Positions 60,323 to 64,000 of a stretch of DNA of 64,000 nucleotides are shown here, piece by piece (positions within the stretch are counted from its first letter, which is position 1; each line of letters starts with the position of its first letter). The stretch lies in the NCBI RefSeq assembly GCF_000980875.1, contig NZ_LAYO01000105.1, positions 1 to 64,000 on the forward strand, in the 5' to 3' direction. The stretch is from Leucobacter sp. Ag1. GTDB lineage: Bacteria > Actinomycetota > Actinomycetes > Actinomycetales > Microbacteriaceae. The notes under the pieces were generated by a model. That model was given only the letters and a program-made list of their open reading frames with translations. It was not told where the DNA came from and searched no databases. The translations under genes were made by a program, and so were the position numbers.

Positions 60323-62149
60323 TCAGGCGGTGTCGGGATCGTCGCCGAGCGACGCGTCGAGCAGCACGCTCAGCGCGTCGCCGAGGGCGACGGCTTCGGC
60401 CGAGTGCAGGTCGTCACCGGCCAGCATCACCGCCGAGAGGTAGAGGGAGTTGAGCCCGGCGTCGAACACGCCGCCGGCCGGGGCCGCGAGGAGCCTGCGG
60501 ACCACCGCGGAGTCGTCGTTGAGCACGAGGGTGCGCGTGCGGGCGCTGACCTCGGGGTCGGAGAACGCGTCGAGGAGACCGCTCCAGAGCCCGGGGGCCG
60601 CCGAGCGCTCGCGGTCGAGGTCGCGGCGCTGCTCGCCCGCGGAATCGCGGAGGAGCATCGCGGGAACGGCCGACGGCTCGAAGCTGCGCACGATGACGTC
60701 GCAGTCGGCGCTCTCGAGCAGCTCCCGCGAACGGGCGACGGCGTCGGCGACCTCGAGCTCGCGCTCGAGATCGGGTACGCGGAGCACGTGCACGAGATCG
60801 GCGTTCGAGAGCTCGCGCACCTTCCAGCCGGGCCGCGCGGCCAGCTGCTGAAGCAGGTCGAGATCGTAGACGTAGCCGGCGTTGACCACCACGAGCCCCT
60901 GAGCGCGGGCGACGGTGGCGACGCGCCGGAACGACTCGGTGGTGGTCGAATAGACGACCTCGCCGCGCTCGGCGACCTGGGCGAGCGTGAGGGGGCCGTC
61001 GGTGGTCTCGAAGGGGAGGACGCGGGCGACGAGCTCGAGCATGTCGGGTTCGGTGACCGCGAGCGCGCGCAGCGCGAGGTGATGGGTGCGGATGAAGTCG
61101 GCGGCGAGCCGCGATCCACTGGTCAGCGTGCGCGCGGCCCAGGCGATGATCTGGGCGCCGAGCGCTTCGCGGGCGGCCTGGAGCACCTCGTCGTCGTGCA
61201 GCTGCTCGCGCGACGCCGTCGGCGAGAGCCCCTCGGCGTCGATGACCGCACGCGTGAAGAACGCCCAGTCGGGCAGGATCCGGTCGACGCGCGAACCGAG
61301 GAGCATGCGCTTCGTGTAGACCCGGTGCTGGCCGCTGCCGGGGGACACCGCCTGCGGCAGGATGAAGGCGACGCCGCTGATGCCGGCGACCGGCAGGTCG
61401 AGGTCGATGCGACCGAGCGGCGTGAACCCGAAGAGCGACTCGCAGGCCCGATCCAGCGCGCGCTCGCGCTCGCCGGGCACGGGGTACTCCGCGCGCCAGG
61501 GCAGCTCGGGTGCGGTGATCCGCTGCCAGAGCGGGCCGACGCCCTCGACCGGCACCTCGACCGCGACGTCGAACGGCAGGAACCCGCCGTATTCGGTCGC
61601 CAGGTCGACGACGGTGCGGTTCGCGAGCCAGTGCCGGGTATCGCTGCGTGCGGTCAAGCGCACCGCGGTGCCGACCTCGACCTCCTCGCCGCCCAGCTCC
61701 TCGACGTCGAAGGTCCCGTCGGCCCGGCCGGTCCACCGGATCGGCACGGCGCCGGGCCGTGCCGATCGCGAGCGGACCTCGATCTCGTCGGCCACCATGA
61801 ACGCCGCGAGCATGCCGATGCCGAACTGTCCGATGAACTCCGAACGGCCGAGCCCCAGGTCCGCGTCGCGCTTCGAGGACCGGCCGATGGTCGCGAGCAG
61901 CTCCGCGGCTTCTGCCGCGGTCAGCCCGATGCCGGTGTCGACGACGCTGAGCGTCGCCCGGCCGTCCGGGTCGGTGCCGGTCGTGATCCGGACCGTCGCC
62001 GGAGCGGACGGATCGAGCTCGCGCCGTGCGGTGAGCGCGTCGACGGCGTTCTGCAGCAGTTCGCGCACGAAGACCTGCGGTCCCGAGTACAGGTGGCGGG
62101 ACAGCAGGTCGACCATGCCGGTGAGGTCGACCTGGAAGCGTTCGGACAT
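60323..62149 (-). CDS. Hsp90-family (HtpG-like) ATPase
   Basis: The 608-residue protein has the GHKL ATPase motifs of Hsp90: FVRELLQNAVDALTAR with the catalytic Glu and Asn, SVVDTGIGL, and FIGQFGIGMLAAF (lid). A middle domain follows (VYTKRMLLGS, then LSPTASREQL in place of the usual LNxSRE). The sequence is divergent from housekeeping HtpG, with a reduced C-terminal domain and no MEEVD-type tail (it ends DDPDTA). It would use ATP to remodel client proteins. It is flanked by YbjN and TPR-like genes in one operon. Confidence 0.88.
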   Translation of the reverse strand: MSERFQVDLTGMVDLLSRHLYSGPQVFVRELLQNAVDALTARRELDPSAPATVRITTGTDPDGRATLSVVDTGIGLTAAEAAELLATIGRSSKRDADLGLGRSEFIGQFGIGMLAAFMVADEIEVRSRSARPGAVPIRWTGRADGTFDVEELGGEEVEVGTAVRLTARSDTRHWLANRTVVDLATEYGGFLPFDVAVEVPVEGVGPLWQRITAPELPWRAEYPVPGERERALDRACESLFGFTPLGRIDLDLPVAGISGVAFILPQAVSPGSGQHRVYTKRMLLGSRVDRILPDWAFFTRAVIDAEGLSPTASREQLHDDEVLQAAREALGAQIIAWAARTLTSGSRLAADFIRTHHLALRALAVTEPDMLELVARVLPFETTDGPLTLAQVAERGEVVYSTTTESFRRVATVARAQGLVVVNAGYVYDLDLLQQLAARPGWKVRELSNADLVHVLRVPDLERELEVADAVARSRELLESADCDVIVRSFEPSAVPAMLLRDSAGEQRRDLDRERSAAPGLWSGLLDAFSDPEVSARTRTLVLNDDSAVVRRLLAAPAGGVFDAGLNSLYLSAVMLAGDDLHSAEAVALGDALSVLLDASLGDDPDTA

Positions 62150-62201
62150 GCGGTCTTTCTGAGAGGAGAGCTGAGCGGTCGGGGGAGGCTCTGGCGCTCG
62201 C

Positions 62202-62693
62202 CTACTCGGCGCTGCGTGCGGCGACCGCCGCCGCTGCCTCGGGGAACTGCTCGTTGAGCGACTCGAAGAAGGCGCCGCCCGTGTTGATCACGCAGAGCAG
62301 GTGCTGCGTCAGCTGCTCGTCGGTGAGGCCGTGCTCGTAATCGACGTTGAGCTCGCAGTGCACGCGCACCTTGCCCTCGTCGTCGGGGCGGGCGTAGGTC
62401 TTCGGCCAGAGCTTCTCGGTGTTCCAGGTGTTGCAGGCCACGAGCGCGCGCTCGAACTCGGCCTGGCTGAGCTCGCCGTACCAGGTGCCGCGCACGCAGA
62501 AGAGCTCCTGCTTCTCGCCGTTCACGAAGAAGTAGAAGAAGCCGTTCTCCCAGCCGCCTCCGATGTCTCCGTCGGAATCGACCCGGTACTGCCAGCCGGC
62601 GTTCTCGAGGGCGTGCTTGACGCGGTCCTTGGAGAGCGGAGCGAGCGCTCCGCCGCCGGCGGCGGGGGTCTGTTCCTTGGTGAAGAAGCCCAT
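62202..62693 (-). CDS. YbjN-domain protein
   Basis: The 163-residue protein has the YbjN fold pattern ([54 protein letters not shown]). The fold is shared with type III secretion chaperones, and YbjN members are thought to aid protein stability; the molecular role is unproven. AAAGGATCTCCC precedes the ATG at 62693. It is the first gene of the YbjN/Hsp90/TPR set. Confidence 0.85.
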   Translation of the reverse strand: MGFFTKEQTPAAGGGALAPLSKDRVKHALENAGWQYRVDSDGDIGGGWENGFFYFFVNGEKQELFCVRGTWYGELSQAEFERALVACNTWNTEKLWPKTYARPDDEGKVRVHCELNVDYEHGLTDEQLTQHLLCVINTGGAFFESLNEQFPEAAAAVAARSAE

Positions 62694-62812
62694 GGGAGAT
62701 CCTTTCGGTCGGTGGTGCGCCGAAGGGGGAACGGCGTCGGATTCAGCGTATGCGATCCGACCGACATCCGAGGCGGCCGATTTGCTCCCGATGAGGCGCA
62801 CAAAAACAGTGC

Positions 62813-62841
62813 TGGACAGGCGCGTGCATATCGGTTAGAGT
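62813..62841 (+). promoter_or_regulatory. Promoter of rpoB
   Basis: TGGACA (62813-62818) and TAGAGT (62836-62841) are spaced by 17 bp, a strong housekeeping-sigma pair. Transcription would begin near 62848, leaving a 137-nt leader to the rpoB start. No other gene lies between. Confidence 0.72.
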
Positions 62842-62984
62842 CGATAGTTGCACTTCGGACACTAGTCTGCCTTCATATAGCGGTTGGCCGTCAGCTCCAG
62901 TTCGAGCGCCTCACCGCGTGTTCCGAAGCGACTCACACTGAGACCTGGTCAACCGGCCCGACGGGGCCCACGGAGGTAGTTTCC

Positions 62985-64000
62985 TTGGCTGCTGCGCGCA
63001 ACGCAACTTCCACGCCCACTCCGAAGAACGGTCGCGATCACTCGCGACTGTCCTTCGCCAAGATTTCCGACACGCTGTCGATGCCGAACCTGCTGGCACT
63101 GCAGCTCGAGAGCTTCGACTGGCTCGTCGGCAACGACGCGTGGAAGACGCGCGTCGTCGAGGCACAGTCCGAAGGGCGCGACGACATCGCGCTGAAGAGC
63201 GGCCTCGAAGAGATCTTCGACGAGATCTCGCCCATCGAGGACAACGCCGGCACCATGCAGCTGTCGTTCGAGAACCCGATCCTCGACGAGCAGAAGTTCT
63301 CGATCGAGGAGTGCAAGGAGCGGGGCAAGACCTACTCCGCGCCCCTCTACGTCGAGGCGGCGTTCTACAACACCGAGACTCAGGTGCTGAAGAGCCAGAC
63401 GGTCTACATGGGCGACTTCCCCATCATGACCGACAAGGGCACCTTCATCATCAACGGCACCGAGCGCGTCATCGTCTCGCAGCTCGTCCGCAGCCCCGGC
63501 GTCTACTTCGAGCGCGCCCAGGAGAAGACCTCCGATAAGGACGTCTTCACCGCTCGCGTGATCCCCAGCCGCGGTGCGTGGCTCGAGTTCGAGGTCGACA
63601 AGCGCGATCAGGTCGGTGTCCGCATCGACCGCAAGCGCAAGCAGTCGGTCACCGTGTTCCTCAAGGCGCTCGGCATGACGAGCGAGGAGATCCTCGAGGA
63701 GTTCGCCGGCTACGAGTCGATCGCGCTCACCCTCGAGAAGGACGGCATCCTCACGCAGGAGGAAGCGCTCAAGGACATCTACCGCAAGCAGCGTCCGGGC
63801 GAGCAGGTGGCCATCGAGGCCGCGCGCGCTCTGCTCGACAACAGCTACTTCAACCCGAAGCGCTACGACCTCGCGAAGGTCGGCCGCTACAAGATCAACC
63901 GCAAGCTCGGCATCGATGCGCCCATCACCGATTCGGTGCTGTCGCTCGAGGACATCGTCGCGACCATCAAGTACCTGGTCGGCCTGCACGCGGGCACCGA
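62985..64000 (+). CDS. rpoB: RNA polymerase beta subunit (N-terminal part; runs off the window)
   Basis: The frame from TTG at 62985, with ACGGAGGTAG upstream, encodes the RpoB N-terminus: [32 protein letters not shown], then [25 protein letters not shown] as the pattern of the beta1 lobe. About 338 residues are seen before the window ends, so the rifampicin region is outside. It is the core transcription enzyme subunit. No ribosomal protein genes lie directly upstream. Confidence 0.97.
   Translation, partial: MAAARNATSTPTPKNGRDHSRLSFAKISDTLSMPNLLALQLESFDWLVGNDAWKTRVVEAQSEGRDDIALKSGLEEIFDEISPIEDNAGTMQLSFENPILDEQKFSIEECKERGKTYSAPLYVEAAFYNTETQVLKSQTVYMGDFPIMTDKGTFIINGTERVIVSQLVRSPGVYFERAQEKTSDKDVFTARVIPSRGAWLEFEVDKRDQVGVRIDRKRKQSVTVFLKALGMTSEEILEEFAGYESIALTLEKDGILTQEEALKDIYRKQRPGEQVAIEAARALLDNSYFNPKRYDLAKVGRYKINRKLGIDAPITDSVLSLEDIVATIKYLVGLHAGT

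Overview
This is a 64-kb stretch of very GC-rich DNA with dense genes, many ATGA or GTGA stop/start overlaps and frequent GTG or TTG starts. A mycoredoxin-like glutaredoxin, an Mqo-type malate oxidase, Spa-type pili, cell-wall-binding repeats and a stand-alone rpoB leader all point to an actinobacterium. A member of the Microbacteriaceae (Leucobacter-like) is my best inference; no 16S gene is present to confirm it. The content is mainly chromosomal housekeeping and catabolism. I see no phage, IS element, integrase or CRISPR array.

Layout. 1-3.3 kb: a divergent PucR regulator, a CoA-transferase and a glutaryl-CoA dehydrogenase-like enzyme (probable glutarate use). 3.5-7.3 kb: a DUF559 nuclease-fold protein, then a GntR/DUF1648/CPBP-protease operon. 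7.3-9.3 kb: luxS, a small unknown gene and an MTA/SAH nucleosidase (methyl-cycle detoxification, possibly AI-2). 9.3-10.1 kb: a CrcB pair for fluoride export. 10.2-17.9 kb: a ROK-regulated sugar operon with an ABC importer lacking its ATPase and three Gfo/Idh/MocA dehydrogenases. 18-20.5 kb: tRNA-Ser(CGA) and a large LuxR regulator with a damaged P-loop. 20.9-26.7 kb: a cell-wall-binding protein with a long Ala/Asn/Ser spacer, then a DUF5819/HTTM pair. 26.7-30.6 kb: radA, mqo, a HAD phosphatase and tRNA-Pro(CGG).

31-38.6 kb: a gamma-glutamyl-amine catabolic cluster (FadR-type regulator, SDR, aldehyde dehydrogenase, class-I amidase, glutamine-synthetase-like ligase) with a divergent ethanolamine-type permease and a TetR regulator. 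The presence of an SDR where an amine oxidase would be expected suggests gamma-glutamylated ethanolamine rather than putrescine. 38.7-48.8 kb: a surface or pilus locus with a secreted protein ending in LSATG, an ECF sigma factor fused to a membrane zinc-binding anti-sigma-like domain, a large LPLTG adhesin split by a one-base frameshift, a YPKN/LPLTG major pilin and a class C sortase. 48.8-52.3 kb: an Lrp regulator divergent from a kinase/M23-like/PLP phospho-lyase fusion, possibly another ethanolamine or hydroxylysine route.

52.3-58.2 kb: two tightly overlapping minus-strand operons (esterase, GntR, DinB, nitrilase; PAP2, glutaredoxin, spermidine-synthase-like, SprT-like) around a degenerate Nudix protein. 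58.3-62.7 kb: a three-gene minus-strand set encoding a YbjN protein, an Hsp90-family ATPase and a TPR-like protein; this is the most system-like uncharacterised cassette here. 63-64 kb: the start of rpoB with a clear promoter.
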